Part shown: positions 19,162 through 27,939 of the stretch, in pieces
Layout: each line of letters starts with the position of its first letter
Position numbering within the stretch: position 1 is the stretch's first letter
From: Gordonia hankookensis
Lineage (GTDB): Bacteria > Actinomycetota > Actinomycetes > Mycobacteriales > Mycobacteriaceae
DNA length: 64,000 nt
NCBI RefSeq assembly: GCF_014673215.1
Contig: NZ_JACWMS010000001.1
Coordinates: forward strand, 992,001 to 1,056,000
Direction of reading: 5' to 3'
Position numbers and translations under genes: made by a program
The notes under the pieces: model-generated
Told to the model about the DNA's origin: nothing
The model's database searches: none
What the model saw: only the letters and a program-made list of their open reading frames with translations

Positions 19162-20961
19162 ATGTGTGGTGTGTGCGGTGAGATCCGTTTCGACGCGACG
19201 ACTCCCGAGATCGGCGCAGTGGGGGTGATGACCGGATCGATGTCCCGGCGCGGACCGGACGGATCCGGCGTCTTCGCCAAGGGTTCGGTGGCGTTGGGTC
19301 ATCGGCGTCTCAAGATCATCGACCTCTCCGAACGTGGCGCACAGCCGATGGTCGACCCCGAACTCGGCCTGGCCCTGGTGTTCAACGGTTGTATCTACAA
19401 CCATCGCGAACTGCGGGGCGAACTCGAGGCCAAGGGTTACCGCTTCTTCTCACACGCCGACAGTGAGGTCATCCTCAAGGCCTTTCATGCCTGGGGAGCC
19501 GACTGCGTCGACCATCTCATCGGGATGTTCGCCTTCGCGGTGGTCGACACCGACAGCGGCAGTCTCACGCTGGCCCGCGATCGCCTCGGGATCAAACCGC
19601 TCTACCTCGCCGAAACCCCTGGGCGGCTTCGGTTCGCGTCGTCACTGCAGGCGCTGCTCCGGGCCGGCGATGTGGACACCTCGATCGACCGGGTGGCCCT
19701 GCACCATTACTTCAGTTTCCATTCCGTCGTCCCCGCACCCCACACCATCTACAACGGCATCCGGAAGCTACCGCCCGCAACGGTCCGGACCATCACGCCG
19801 GACGGCCGCAGCACGGAGAAGCGTTATTGGACGCCGGCCTTCTCCCCACACCCCGATCGTGGCGACTGGGACGAATCGCGGTGGCAACACGAGTTGCTGG
19901 ATTCGCTGCGCACGTCGGTCCGTCGTCGGATGGTCGCCGACGTCCCGGTCGGCGTACTGCTGTCCGGGGGTATCGACTCATCTCTCGTGGTCGCGTTGCT
20001 GGCCGAGCAGGGGCAGACCGACCTCGCCACCTTCAGCATCGGATTCGACTCTGCCGGCGGAGAATCCGGAGACGAGTACGCGTACTCCGATCTGATCGCC
20101 GACACCTTCGCCACCGACCACCACAAGATCCACATCGGCACCGAGCGGCTGCTGCCCGCGGTACCCGGCACCATCGCCGCGATGAGCGAACCGATGGTCA
20201 GCCACGACTGTGTGGCCTTCTACCTGTTGTCCGAAGAGGTCAGCAAATCCATCAAGGTGGTGCAATCCGGCCAGGGCGCCGACGAGATCCTCGGCGGATA
20301 CGGCTGGTATCCGCCGCTGCAGCACACCCCGCGCGACGACACCACCAAGGCTTACGCGAGCGTCTTCTTCGACCGCGACCATGCCGCGATCGGCGAGCTG
20401 CTCGGCGAGGCCTACCACCTCGAGCAGGACTACGATCCGAGTTGGGAGTTCGCCGTCGCCCACCAATCGGCGCCCGGCGCCCGGACCGCGGTCGACGCGG
20501 CACTTCGTCTCGACACCACCGTCATGCTCGTGGACGATCCCGTCAAACGGGTCGACACGATGACCATGGCGTGGGGCCTGGAGGCACGGGTCCCGTTCCT
20601 CGACCACGAGTTCGTCGAGCTCGCGGCCAGCTGCCCGCCCGATCTCAAACTCGCCCACGGGGGCAAGGGAATCCTCAAGGACGCCAGCCGTTCTCTGCTC
20701 CCGTCCGCCGTCATCGATCGCACCAAGGGGTACTTCCCCGTGCCCGGTATCCGGCATCTCGAGGGCGGTGTGCTCGATCTCGTCGCGGACACCCTCCGCT
20801 CGAGCGCGGCAACCACTCGGGGGCTGTACCGACCGGAGGCACTCGACCGCTTGTTCGCCGACCCGAACGGTATCCGGACCACCCTGGATGCCAACGAGTT
20901 GTGGCAGGTTGCCATGCTGGAGATGTGGCTACAGAGCATGGAAGCAGTCACCGCCCCGTGA
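19162..20961 (+). CDS. Asparagine-synthetase-like amidotransferase (NAGGN amidotransferase family)
   Basis: A 599-residue class II glutamine amidotransferase/asparagine synthetase fold. The N-terminal nucleophile is Cys2 (MCGVCGEIRF), as in active glutaminases. The synthetase half has the ATP pyrophosphatase loop SGGIDSS (268-274) and SGQGADEILGGYGWYPP. Residues match best, by recollection of the family, the N-acetylglutaminylglutamine amidotransferase branch rather than true AsnB. It would use glutamine ammonia and ATP to convert a terminal carboxylate of a peptide into an amide. The start ATG lies 3 bp after the ligase/ATP-grasp stop, and the stop overlaps the next start (GTGA), so the three enzymes should be made together. 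The peptide amidated is probably the product of the upstream ligase. Confidence 0.9.
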   Translation: MCGVCGEIRFDATTPEIGAVGVMTGSMSRRGPDGSGVFAKGSVALGHRRLKIIDLSERGAQPMVDPELGLALVFNGCIYNHRELRGELEAKGYRFFSHADSEVILKAFHAWGADCVDHLIGMFAFAVVDTDSGSLTLARDRLGIKPLYLAETPGRLRFASSLQALLRAGDVDTSIDRVALHHYFSFHSVVPAPHTIYNGIRKLPPATVRTITPDGRSTEKRYWTPAFSPHPDRGDWDESRWQHELLDSLRTSVRRRMVADVPVGVLLSGGIDSSLVVALLAEQGQTDLATFSIGFDSAGGESGDEYAYSDLIADTFATDHHKIHIGTERLLPAVPGTIAAMSEPMVSHDCVAFYLLSEEVSKSIKVVQSGQGADEILGGYGWYPPLQHTPRDDTTKAYASVFFDRDHAAIGELLGEAYHLEQDYDPSWEFAVAHQSAPGARTAVDAALRLDTTVMLVDDPVKRVDTMTMAWGLEARVPFLDHEFVELAASCPPDLKLAHGGKGILKDASRSLLPSAVIDRTKGYFPVPGIRHLEGGVLDLVADTLRSSAATTRGLYRPEALDRLFADPNGIRTTLDANELWQVAMLEMWLQSMEAVTAP

Positions 20962-22955
20962 GCGTGAGCAGGGCCATTCCCGTCGGTACCCCCGGCCGCG
21001 ACGCCTCGATGCCCGCGCACACCGTCCGTTTCGACGACCGCGGATGGCACACCTACGGCGCATCGGTGTCGCCGGACGGAAAGGCGTTCGCCTACATCGT
21101 CGACGACGGCACCGGCTATCCACGTGCCGCACAGCGCTCCCTGTCGGTCTCCGGCGTCGGCGAACTCCGCTGGGTGAGCCTGCCGTCGACCGGTCCGGTG
21201 CGCAAGATCGTGCACTCGACCGACAGCAGGTGGCTGGCGGTCGAGATCGCACCGAGCGGCGGTGAGCACCACCAGGTCTGGGTGGTGACCACCGATCCCG
21301 ACGACGACACCACCCATCGCGTCGGCGCGACCCGCCCCGACGGGGATACTCCCGGGCGCCCCGCCGGCGGCACCGGGCGATCCTTCGGCACCGTCTCGCT
21401 GGTCGGGTGGGACACCGATTGGGTACTCATCACCGCGACCGAACCCGACGGCACCGCTCATTCGCTGCGGGTACACCCGGGTACGTCGGCGACCATGACA
21501 CTCGACGTCCGTGTCGGCGGTGCGCTCATCGACTCGTGGAAGGGCGCCACGCTCATCCGCGTCGGTCCGCGCGGCTATCGCGACATGCTGCTACTGCGCC
21601 GCAGGCTCGACATCGCATCCGACAGCGTCGTGATGACGCCGCTGCTGCCCAACGATCCCGGCGCGGTCACCGATGACGGTCACATCCTGGACCAGGGTTT
21701 CGATCATCCGTCGCTGGTGTTCACCGGCCCCCCGCAGGACGCCGAACGCGATCTCGACAGCGTCCAGGCGATCGTCGTCAGCGATTTCGACAGCAAGTAT
21801 CCGCGTCTGCTCGGCGTCGAGGTCGGTCGACACGGAGTCCGGTTCCGGGTGTTGGCGCAACGCCCGGACGCCGGCATCGACGAGTTCGTGGTGAGCAACG
21901 ACCAGTCGACGGTGGCCATGCTCTGGAATGTGGGAGGGCGCAGTGAATTACAGGTCCTCACCCTCCCCGATCAGACATTGCACGATCCCATCGATCTGCC
22001 GGGCGAGGTGGCAACCGATCTCTCGGTCAGCGCGGCGGGGAGGCTCGTCGCCGTCACCGTGTCGAGCCCCCAACACTCACCGCTTGTCCATCTCATCCAC
22101 ACCGGGACCGGCGAGGTGATCCCGATCCGCGACGATGTGGTGGCAGGCGAAGGTCCGTCGACCGGACTGGTGCCGGAGGTGTTGGAACTGTCTGCGCGGG
22201 ACGGGATGCCGCTGTCCGGTCTGCTGTTCCGCTCGAACCGGGTGGGCCCTGGTCCGACCGTCTTGTATTTTCACGGGGGTCCCGAGGCGCAGACGCGCCC
22301 CGACTACAACTTCCTCTTCGGACCACTCGTGGACGCCGGGATCACGGTGTTCGCCCCCAACGTGCGCGGATCGTCGGGATACGGGCGACTGTTCTCGCAC
22401 GCCGACGACCGGTACGGTCGCTATGCGGGTATCGACGACGCGGCCGACTGCGCCGAACACCTTGTCGCGCGGGGTATCGCCGATCCCGGAGCACTGTATT
22501 GTTCGGGTCGCTCGTACGGCGGCTACCTCACCCTCGCCTGCCTGACGTTTCACCCGGACACCTTCGCTGCCGGCATCGCCATCTGCGGGATGAGCGACCT
22601 CGAGTCGTTCTTCCGCAACACCGAGCCGTGGATCGCGGTGGCGGCGTACACCAAGTACGGTCACCCCGAGTCCGATCGCGAACTGCTCGCCGATCTGTCA
22701 CCGATCCATCGCATCGCCGACGTCCGGGCACCCTTGCTGGTGGTGCACGGCGCCCACGACACGAACGTTCCGGTGAGTGAATCCCGGCAGATGGTCGACG
22801 AATTGCGTGCCCGCGGTGCCGCGGCCGCGATGCTGATGTTCGATGACGAAGGGCACGAGATCGTCAAGCGCCACAATCAGCAACGACTGACCGAGGCGGT
22901 CGCCGGCTGGATTCTCGACCACCCGTCGCGGCCCGGACCACCGGCGGCACGATGA
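20958..22955 (+). CDS. S9-family (prolyl oligopeptidase-like) peptidase/acylaminoacyl hydrolase
   Basis: 665 residues. An N-terminal beta-propeller-like region (to ~400) is followed by an alpha/beta hydrolase domain. The catalytic triad is visible: Ser519 in GRSYGGY, Asp601 in HGAHDTNVP and His633 in DEGHEI; the oxyanion region is YFHGGPEAQ. This is the dipeptidyl-peptidase/acylaminoacyl-peptidase (S9C-like) architecture, which admits short peptides. No signal peptide is seen, so it should be cytosolic. The GTG at 20958 overlaps the amidotransferase stop (GTGA); GTG 20964 and ATG 21009 are alternatives. In its context it may process or recycle the small peptide amide made by the two upstream enzymes, a place taken by an M42 peptidase in classical NAGGN clusters. 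Confidence 0.85.
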   Translation: MSVSRAIPVGTPGRDASMPAHTVRFDDRGWHTYGASVSPDGKAFAYIVDDGTGYPRAAQRSLSVSGVGELRWVSLPSTGPVRKIVHSTDSRWLAVEIAPSGGEHHQVWVVTTDPDDDTTHRVGATRPDGDTPGRPAGGTGRSFGTVSLVGWDTDWVLITATEPDGTAHSLRVHPGTSATMTLDVRVGGALIDSWKGATLIRVGPRGYRDMLLLRRRLDIASDSVVMTPLLPNDPGAVTDDGHILDQGFDHPSLVFTGPPQDAERDLDSVQAIVVSDFDSKYPRLLGVEVGRHGVRFRVLAQRPDAGIDEFVVSNDQSTVAMLWNVGGRSELQVLTLPDQTLHDPIDLPGEVATDLSVSAAGRLVAVTVSSPQHSPLVHLIHTGTGEVIPIRDDVVAGEGPSTGLVPEVLELSARDGMPLSGLLFRSNRVGPGPTVLYFHGGPEAQTRPDYNFLFGPLVDAGITVFAPNVRGSSGYGRLFSHADDRYGRYAGIDDAADCAEHLVARGIADPGALYCSGRSYGGYLTLACLTFHPDTFAAGIAICGMSDLESFFRNTEPWIAVAAYTKYGHPESDRELLADLSPIHRIADVRAPLLVVHGAHDTNVPVSESRQMVDELRARGAAAAMLMFDDEGHEIVKRHNQQRLTEAVAGWILDHPSRPGPPAAR

Positions 22956-22972
22956 GGCACCGCACCCGAGAA

Positions 22973-23001
22973 GCGCCCCGGAAAACCACCCTCTGGGGCG
23001 C
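22973..23001 (+). terminator. Hairpin terminator after the ligase trio
   Basis: An inverted repeat GCGCCCC (22973-22979) and GGGGCGC (22995-23001) with extra GA/TC pairing inside, 17 bp after the peptidase stop codon. There is no U tract. It would separate the trio from the downstream GntR gene. Confidence 0.5.
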
Positions 23002-23103
23002 CGCGCACCATCTGTCGATGCCCCGCCCGGGGCCGACGCATTTCCGGGGCGCTGGTCAGGAGGCGACCGCTCTCGCGACGGGTGTACGCAATGTGGGGTG
23101 TCG

Positions 23104-23811
23104 ATGAGCTCACGCATGACCGACCGGCTGATAGCCCAGCTGGTCGAGACACGATCGGAGAGTGCGCGCGCCAACGTGCTCGAGGAACTCCGGCGGTTGA
23201 TCCTGTCCGGCGGTGCGCCACCCGGTGCGCAGATCCCGCCCGGCGAGGTCGCGGATGCCTTTCAGGTGAGCCCCATCCCGGTACGTGAGGCTCTCAAGAC
23301 GCTGGTGGGTGAAGGCCTCGTCGTGCACCAACGTAACGCGGGCTACCGCGTCAGCCAGCTCTCGGTCGACGAACTCCGCGAGATCTATTTCGTGCGAGGA
23401 ACTCTGGAGCAGGCCGCGCTGGCGCGAGCCGTCGACCTCATCGACTCGGCGGGCCTCGACCGCGCCCGGAGACGGCACGATGAACTGGTGACAGCGGTGA
23501 AGTACGACGACCGCAAGGCCTTTCACGACGTCTCGCGCGAGTTCCACCGCGAGCTCACGACTCCGTGCGCCATGCCCCGGCTGTTGAACATGTTCGAGGC
23601 GACCTGGAATCTCACCGAGCCCTTCCAGGCGATGCGCGCGGTCGGCCCGGCGATCCAGGAGGCCCTCAACGACGACCACGCCGCGCTGCTCGACGCCTTT
23701 GCCACCCGCGACACCGCCGCGGTACTGGAGGTGGGGCAGATCCATCATCAGCGGCTGGAGAGCGCGATCGTCGAGACCGCGGCCGAACTGGGGGTACGCC
23801 ACGACGACTGA
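23104..23811 (+). CDS. GntR family regulator, FadR/FCD type (1 of 3)
   Basis: A 235-residue regulator. The N-terminal winged helix is present (ARANVLEELRRLILSGGAPPGAQIPPGEVADAFQVSPIPVREALKTLVGEGLV, read in parts, residues ~20-75), with the recognition helix around PIPVREALKTL. A C-terminal helical FCD ligand domain follows (RGTLEQAALARA; FHRELTTPCAMPRL; DDHAALLDAF). FCD regulators respond to organic acids or catabolic intermediates. It converges with the AtzH-like gene, opens the catabolic island and could control it. The ATG at 23104 was chosen; a GTG two codons earlier is possible. Confidence 0.88.
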   Translation: MSSRMTDRLIAQLVETRSESARANVLEELRRLILSGGAPPGAQIPPGEVADAFQVSPIPVREALKTLVGEGLVVHQRNAGYRVSQLSVDELREIYFVRGTLEQAALARAVDLIDSAGLDRARRRHDELVTAVKYDDRKAFHDVSREFHRELTTPCAMPRLLNMFEATWNLTEPFQAMRAVGPAIQEALNDDHAALLDAFATRDTAAVLEVGQIHHQRLESAIVETAAELGVRHDD

Positions 23812-23850
23812 CGACTCGAGCCCCCGGGACCGCGCACGACGGGACGCTCG

Positions 23851-24228
23851 TCAGATCGGTCGCGAGGAGACGTGCGCGGACACCACCTGCCACTCCCCCG
23901 CGAACCGCACCCACACCTGGGACTGCCGGCCGACCGCGGCCACACCCTCCCGACGGAATGTCGCGTTGGCGACCGCGTGGTCGGGGCCGAGCGGGGTGAT
24001 GTCCACCCGGTCAAGCGAGCGATCGAGACCGGCCGACGGGCGGGCCGCACGAAACGCGCGGATCTGGTCGTAGCCGAACAGTTCCTCGGTGGCACCGAAT
24101 CGGATCGTGCGCGCGTCGTCCCAGAACAGTTCGTCGAGCACCGGTATGTCGTTGTCCACCAACGCCGTTTCGTAACGGCCGAAGGCCCGCCGCACCGCCG
24201 CGCGGGTGAGGGCATCCGGCTCGGTCAT
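23851..24228 (-). CDS. AtzH-like/DUF3225 (HpxZ-type) protein
   Basis: A 125-residue SnoaL/NTF2-fold protein of the AtzH-like (formerly DUF3225) family, recognised from FGRYETALVDNDIPVLDELFW, RFGATEELFGYDQIRAFRAAR and a final VWVRFAGEWQVVSAHVS. Relatives accompany ring-cleavage amidohydrolases of s-triazine, oxalurate and purine catabolism (AtzH, HpxZ). AtzH itself acts as an amidase in the cyanuric acid pathway. The ATG overlaps the DUF1097 stop (ATGA), making it the last gene of the leftward amidohydrolase operon. Its substrate here is unknown. Confidence 0.85.
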   Translation of the reverse strand: MTEPDALTRAAVRRAFGRYETALVDNDIPVLDELFWDDARTIRFGATEELFGYDQIRAFRAARPSAGLDRSLDRVDITPLGPDHAVANATFRREGVAAVGRQSQVWVRFAGEWQVVSAHVSSRPI

Positions 24229-24779
24229 GAATCCAGTGCGAGCGTGCCCGACGGCTGGACACGCGCAGGTTCGGCCACCGGCCGGGGGAAGGCCAGCCGT
24301 CGCGACAGGTAGGCGAACACCGGTCCCAGGAAGTTCATCGCGACCACCGAGACCCAGGCGGCCCAGGGATTGCCCGGCGCAAAGCCGAAGCCGCCGAAAA
24401 AGGTCGCGAAGAAGGACGCGAAGCCGAGGAACATTCCCGGTATCAGCGAGAAGGTGGCGAGGCGACCGGTGTACATCAGGGCGGAGTTCACCACGAAGAT
24501 GATCAGCGCGAGCACGGCATCCTTCGCCAGTTGCCCGCTGCCGGCGATGGTGCCGATCTGCTGGTCGATCAGGACGATGACGAGAGCGAATGTCGACCCG
24601 ACGGGCATCGTGACCCACAGTCGGCGGGCGTTGGCCATGGACGGGCCGCCCAGGAGAAACGTTCCCGCCCAACTGATGAAGATCGCCCACGGCGGGAGAT
24701 GCAGAGCCGTGCCGCCGATGAACGCGGTGCAGCCGGCGAGGAAGGAAGCGACGATTTCGTGAGGGATACGGTCACGCAC
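24225..24779 (-). CDS. DUF1097 integral membrane protein
   Basis: A 184-residue protein with about five or six hydrophobic segments (for example FLAGCTAFIGGTALHL, ALIIFVVNSALMYTG, MFLGFASFFATFFGGFGF) and the conserved small-residue-rich face of DUF1097 proteins. It starts at a GTG at 24779 that overlaps the deaminase-like stop by 8 bp. Given its neighbours it is likely a transporter or channel for the substrate or product of the amidohydrolase, but no function is established for the family. Confidence 0.8.
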   Translation of the reverse strand: MRDRIPHEIVASFLAGCTAFIGGTALHLPPWAIFISWAGTFLLGGPSMANARRLWVTMPVGSTFALVIVLIDQQIGTIAGSGQLAKDAVLALIIFVVNSALMYTGRLATFSLIPGMFLGFASFFATFFGGFGFAPGNPWAAWVSVVAMNFLGPVFAYLSRRLAFPRPVAEPARVQPSGTLALDS

Positions 24780-26028
24780 AGAGAACCTCCGCGATGTGTG
24801 TGGTTCGGGTGGTCCGTGCGACGACACGGCCACTCTTGATGACATAACAGCGATCTGGTCGATCGAGCAGGATGTCGGCGACGCAGGTCGACGACAGGAC
24901 CACCATGTCGGCGGCGCGTCCCGGCAGGATTCCGTAGCCGTCGGCGATGCCGACCACCTCGGCAGCCATGTGGGTCGCCATGGTGAGAACCCGGGCGAGA
25001 TCTGCCGTCCCGGACAGATGGCCGATCTGCGCCAGCAGGAGTCCGATGTCGAGCATGTCCGCATTCCCGTAGGGCGTGAAGGCATTACGGATGTTGTTCG
25101 ACGAGTAGGCGCAGGTCACCCCGGCATCCCAGAGATCTCTGACCGGCACCACTGCCCGCCTGACGTTCTCGGTGTCGCCGCGACCGCCCAGGTGCATGTC
25201 GGTGGCGGGGAGCGGGACCACCGCGACACCGGCCGCGGCGAGATTTCGGAGCACGGCACGTCGCTCGGTCTCGTCGCGCCCGGCGAGGGAGGTCATGTGC
25301 CCCAGCGCGACCCGACCGGACATGCCTCGACGATCGGTGGTCTCGGCGATGAAATCGGCCAGCGCGAAGCGGGGATCGTCTGCGTCGTCGGCGAAGTCGG
25401 CGTGCATGTCGACAGGTACACCGAACTCCTCGGCCAGGTCGAACACCGTCTCCACGTGCCGGTGGCAGGTGGCGAGGTCGATCTCGTTGTAGGTGCACCC
25501 GCCGATCACATCGGCTCCCCGCCGCAGTGACTCGCGCAGCAGGTCCTCGGTACCCGGAGCCTTCAGAATCCCTTCCTGGGGAAAGGCGACGATCTGCAGG
25601 TCGACCAGCCCCCGATACTCCTCACGGAGCTCGAGTAGCACCTCGACGCCCAGCAGCCCGACGATCGGATCAACGTCGGGATGGGCACGGATCATCGTGG
25701 TGCCGTTGATGATCGCCTTCTCGATGATCTGCCGTGCCCGGTGTCGTACATTGCCGGCGGTGAACTGGCTTTTGAGTTCGCCGGTCACCTCGATCGCGCC
25801 GGCGAGCGTGCCGTCTCGGTTGGGTTTCTCCTTGTCCAGCAGCGCTTTGTCCAGATGGAGGTGCGACTCGATCAGGCCCGGGATCACCACCCGGCCTGCG
25901 CAGTCGATCTCCTCTCGGGCCGCGGAGCCACATCGTGGCGAGATCTCCACGATCCGCCCACCCTCCACGGCGATGTCGACGAGTGGAGCGTCGTCGACCA
26001 TCCGCGCAGCACGCAGAATCAGGTCCAT
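24772..26028 (-). CDS. Cytosine-deaminase-like amidohydrolase with altered active-site residues
   Basis: A 418-residue amidohydrolase-superfamily (TIM-barrel, CodA/AtzC-like) enzyme. It has the first metal motif HLHLDK, a Gln in FPQEG, HADF in place of CodA's HCDE and a later His in ALGHMTSL. Where CodA has HDD (Asp313 binds metal, Asp314 binds substrate) it reads SNN within CAYSSNNIRNAFTPYGNADM. The general-acid Glu217 position is Phe. These changes argue against cytosine deamination and suggest another ring-amide or amidine substrate. The ATG at 26028 has AGGAG 7 nt upstream; extension to 26109 would run into the control region. It leads the operon with the DUF1097 and AtzH-like genes and is divergent from a GntR gene. 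Confidence 0.83.
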   Translation of the reverse strand: MDLILRAARMVDDAPLVDIAVEGGRIVEISPRCGSAAREEIDCAGRVVIPGLIESHLHLDKALLDKEKPNRDGTLAGAIEVTGELKSQFTAGNVRHRARQIIEKAIINGTTMIRAHPDVDPIVGLLGVEVLLELREEYRGLVDLQIVAFPQEGILKAPGTEDLLRESLRRGADVIGGCTYNEIDLATCHRHVETVFDLAEEFGVPVDMHADFADDADDPRFALADFIAETTDRRGMSGRVALGHMTSLAGRDETERRAVLRNLAAAGVAVVPLPATDMHLGGRGDTENVRRAVVPVRDLWDAGVTCAYSSNNIRNAFTPYGNADMLDIGLLLAQIGHLSGTADLARVLTMATHMAAEVVGIADGYGILPGRAADMVVLSSTCVADILLDRPDRCYVIKSGRVVARTTRTTHIAEVLCA

Positions 26029-26117
26029 TTCTGTTCTCCTCGTGACTCGAACAACAACTGCCACTGTTGCGGCCGAGTGTTTCCGCGGTGCGCGCGAGGA
26101 GTAACGCATGAGTTACA

Positions 26118-26132
26118 CTTGGTCATACCAAG
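26118..26132. promoter_or_regulatory. GntR/FadR-type operator
   Basis: CTTGGTCATACCAAG is a perfect 6-3-6 inverted repeat. The core TGGTnnnACCA matches the known FadR-type GntR consensus. It lies between the divergent amidohydrolase operon (start 26028) and the GntR gene (start 26159), so the GntR protein probably represses both directions through it. Confidence 0.7.
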
Positions 26133-26158
26133 AGACCAACTTCATGTCGGGAGGCGCC

Positions 26159-26830
26159 GTGATACGACGAGGACGCACGCTCAGCGCGAGCACCGCGGCC
26201 TATCTCGAGGGCATGATCACCAACGAGCTCAGCCCGGGCGACAAACTCCCGCCAGAACGGATCCTCGCGGAGAACCTCGAGGTCTCACGCACCACGATCC
26301 GCGAGGCGCTGCAGGAGCTCGAGCAGCGCCGGCTGCTCGCCAGGACTCCCGGCCGCGGCACGATCGTGCTGCCTCGGTCGGCCAACGCGACGGCGATCCT
26401 GGAGACGATGGCCGATGACGCCGAAGAGGATCACGTGGCCGAACTGCGGATGCTGATCGAGCCACAGGTGGCGGGCCTCGCCGCGGACCGGGCCATCGAG
26501 TCCGATCTCGTGTCCCTCGAGGACATCCTGGCGTCGAGTCACACCGGACTCAATCCCGCCGAATCGCTCGAACAGGATGTGGCATTCCATCTCCAGCTGG
26601 CGCGGGCGGCACGCAATCCGTTGCTGATCTCGCTCTGTCAGCTGAGCAGCGGGTGGGTACAGAACGTCCGTGCGCGCTCACACGCCACCCGCGAGGGCAG
26701 ACGAATGTCCTTCGACGGCCACAAACAGATCTTTCAGGCAGTACAGAACAGCGACCACGAGGCCGCGGTGGCGGCGATGACCGACCACCTCTCCGATGTC
26801 GCGCGACTTGTGAATCGGCGGGCGAAATGA
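26159..26830 (+). CDS. GntR family regulator, FadR/FCD type (2 of 3)
   Basis: A 223-residue regulator with a winged-helix domain (ELSPGDKLPPERILAENLEV, recognition helix VSRTTIREALQELEQ) and an FCD effector domain with metal-site-like positions (ELRMLIEPQVAGL; DVAFHLQLARAARN). GTG 26159 is preferred because GGGAGG lies 4 nt upstream and a GntR operator sits at 26118-26132. ATG 26108 would put the operator inside the gene, and ATG 26144 is an alternative. It overlaps the formamidase-like gene by ATGA, so it is the first gene of that rightward operon as well as a likely controller of the divergent amidohydrolase operon. Confidence 0.88.
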   Translation: MIRRGRTLSASTAAYLEGMITNELSPGDKLPPERILAENLEVSRTTIREALQELEQRRLLARTPGRGTIVLPRSANATAILETMADDAEEDHVAELRMLIEPQVAGLAADRAIESDLVSLEDILASSHTGLNPAESLEQDVAFHLQLARAARNPLLISLCQLSSGWVQNVRARSHATREGRRMSFDGHKQIFQAVQNSDHEAAVAAMTDHLSDVARLVNRRAK

Positions 26831-27939
26831 CCTTCTCACCACTGCCATCGGTGAACGAGACCGCCATCCTGGCGCAGGGTTCGGGACCGGTCGTCGGCGA
26901 CGACTATCTCCCGTGCCGGCCCGAGGAGATCTTCTGGGGCGATCTCCCGTGCGCGACGGACCGTCCCGTGATGAGCGTGATGCCGGGCACCACCCTGACC
27001 ATCGACACCCTCAGTCACGAGGGCATCCTCGCCGATCAGGGTCGCGATCCCCGCAAGTATTTCGGGGCTCATGGGGTCGCGCCCGAATGTGTCCTCGACG
27101 AAGCGGTCGCCTTGTGTGCCTCGGATCGCACACACCGCCAGGGCATCGACGGACCCCATGTCACCACGGGCCCCATCGAGGTCGTCGGCGCGATGCCCGG
27201 CGACCTGCTCGCGATGACGATCGTGGAGACGCTGCGGCGCGTGCCCTACGGGGTCGTCTCCAACCGCCACGGTCGGGGCTCCCTGCCCGGCGAATATCCC
27301 TCCGGCGGAATCACCTACAGCGCATTCGTCTCCGTGCAGGAAGATGCGGACGCGGCATACGGGGTGTTGCCGCTGACCCAGGACGTCGACGGGCCCGCGG
27401 CCCGGTTCCCGCTGTCCCCGTTTCTCGGGATCATGGGCGTGGCGGTCGACGGCGACTCCCGCGCCCATTCCATCCCTCCCGGCGCCCACGGCGGCAACAT
27501 CGACATCAATCTCCTGACTGCCGGCAGCACCCTCTACCTGCCCGTCCAGGTCCCCGGCGCGCTCGCCTACGTCGGCGATCCGCATTTCGCCCAGGGCGAC
27601 GGCGAGGTAGCGCTCACTGCGCTGGAGGCCTCGCTGCGCGCCACCGTCAGATTCGACATCGTCCGCGCACCGGATGTCGCGGCACGGTTCGGCGACCTGG
27701 TTGGCCCCATCGCCGAGACGCAGGAGTTCCTCGTCCCCACCGGTCTCGACACCGATCTCGACGTGGCGGTGCAGAACTGTGTCCGCGCCGCGGTGTCACT
27801 CCTGTCCGCGAGATACGGCATGGACCATGCTCAGGCACTCGCATACCTCAGCGCCGCAACAGACTTCAACATCTCCCAGGTGGTGGATGTCGTGAAGGGC
27901 GTGCACGCCCGGATCCGGCGGACGGACTTCGCGTCATGA
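26827..27939 (+). CDS. Acetamidase/formamidase family protein
   Basis: A 370-residue member of the FmdA/AmdA family, which hydrolyses small amides such as formamide or acetamide to ammonia and the acid. Recognisable parts are VMPGTTLTIDTLSHEGILADQG, TGPIEVVGAMPGDLLAMTI, FLGIMGVAV, PGAHGGNIDINLLTAGSTL (read in parts) and PVQVPGALAYVGDPHFAQGDGEV; this last GD-x-H-x-x-Q-G-D-G-E element is a hallmark of the family. It is cytosolic. ATG overlaps the GntR stop (ATGA) and the DUF1275 gene overlaps its end (ATGA). It probably removes a formyl or acetyl amide generated by the upstream ring-opening steps. Confidence 0.9.
   Translation: MTFSPLPSVNETAILAQGSGPVVGDDYLPCRPEEIFWGDLPCATDRPVMSVMPGTTLTIDTLSHEGILADQGRDPRKYFGAHGVAPECVLDEAVALCASDRTHRQGIDGPHVTTGPIEVVGAMPGDLLAMTIVETLRRVPYGVVSNRHGRGSLPGEYPSGGITYSAFVSVQEDADAAYGVLPLTQDVDGPAARFPLSPFLGIMGVAVDGDSRAHSIPPGAHGGNIDINLLTAGSTLYLPVQVPGALAYVGDPHFAQGDGEVALTALEASLRATVRFDIVRAPDVAARFGDLVGPIAETQEFLVPTGLDTDLDVAVQNCVRAAVSLLSARYGMDHAQALAYLSAATDFNISQVVDVVKGVHARIRRTDFAS

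Noticed and set aside
19827..20957. Upstream extension of the S9 peptidase frame through the amidotransferase gene
   Set aside because: The residues are Arg-rich shadow translation of the amidotransferase; the GTG at 20958 with a GTGA overlap is the natural start.
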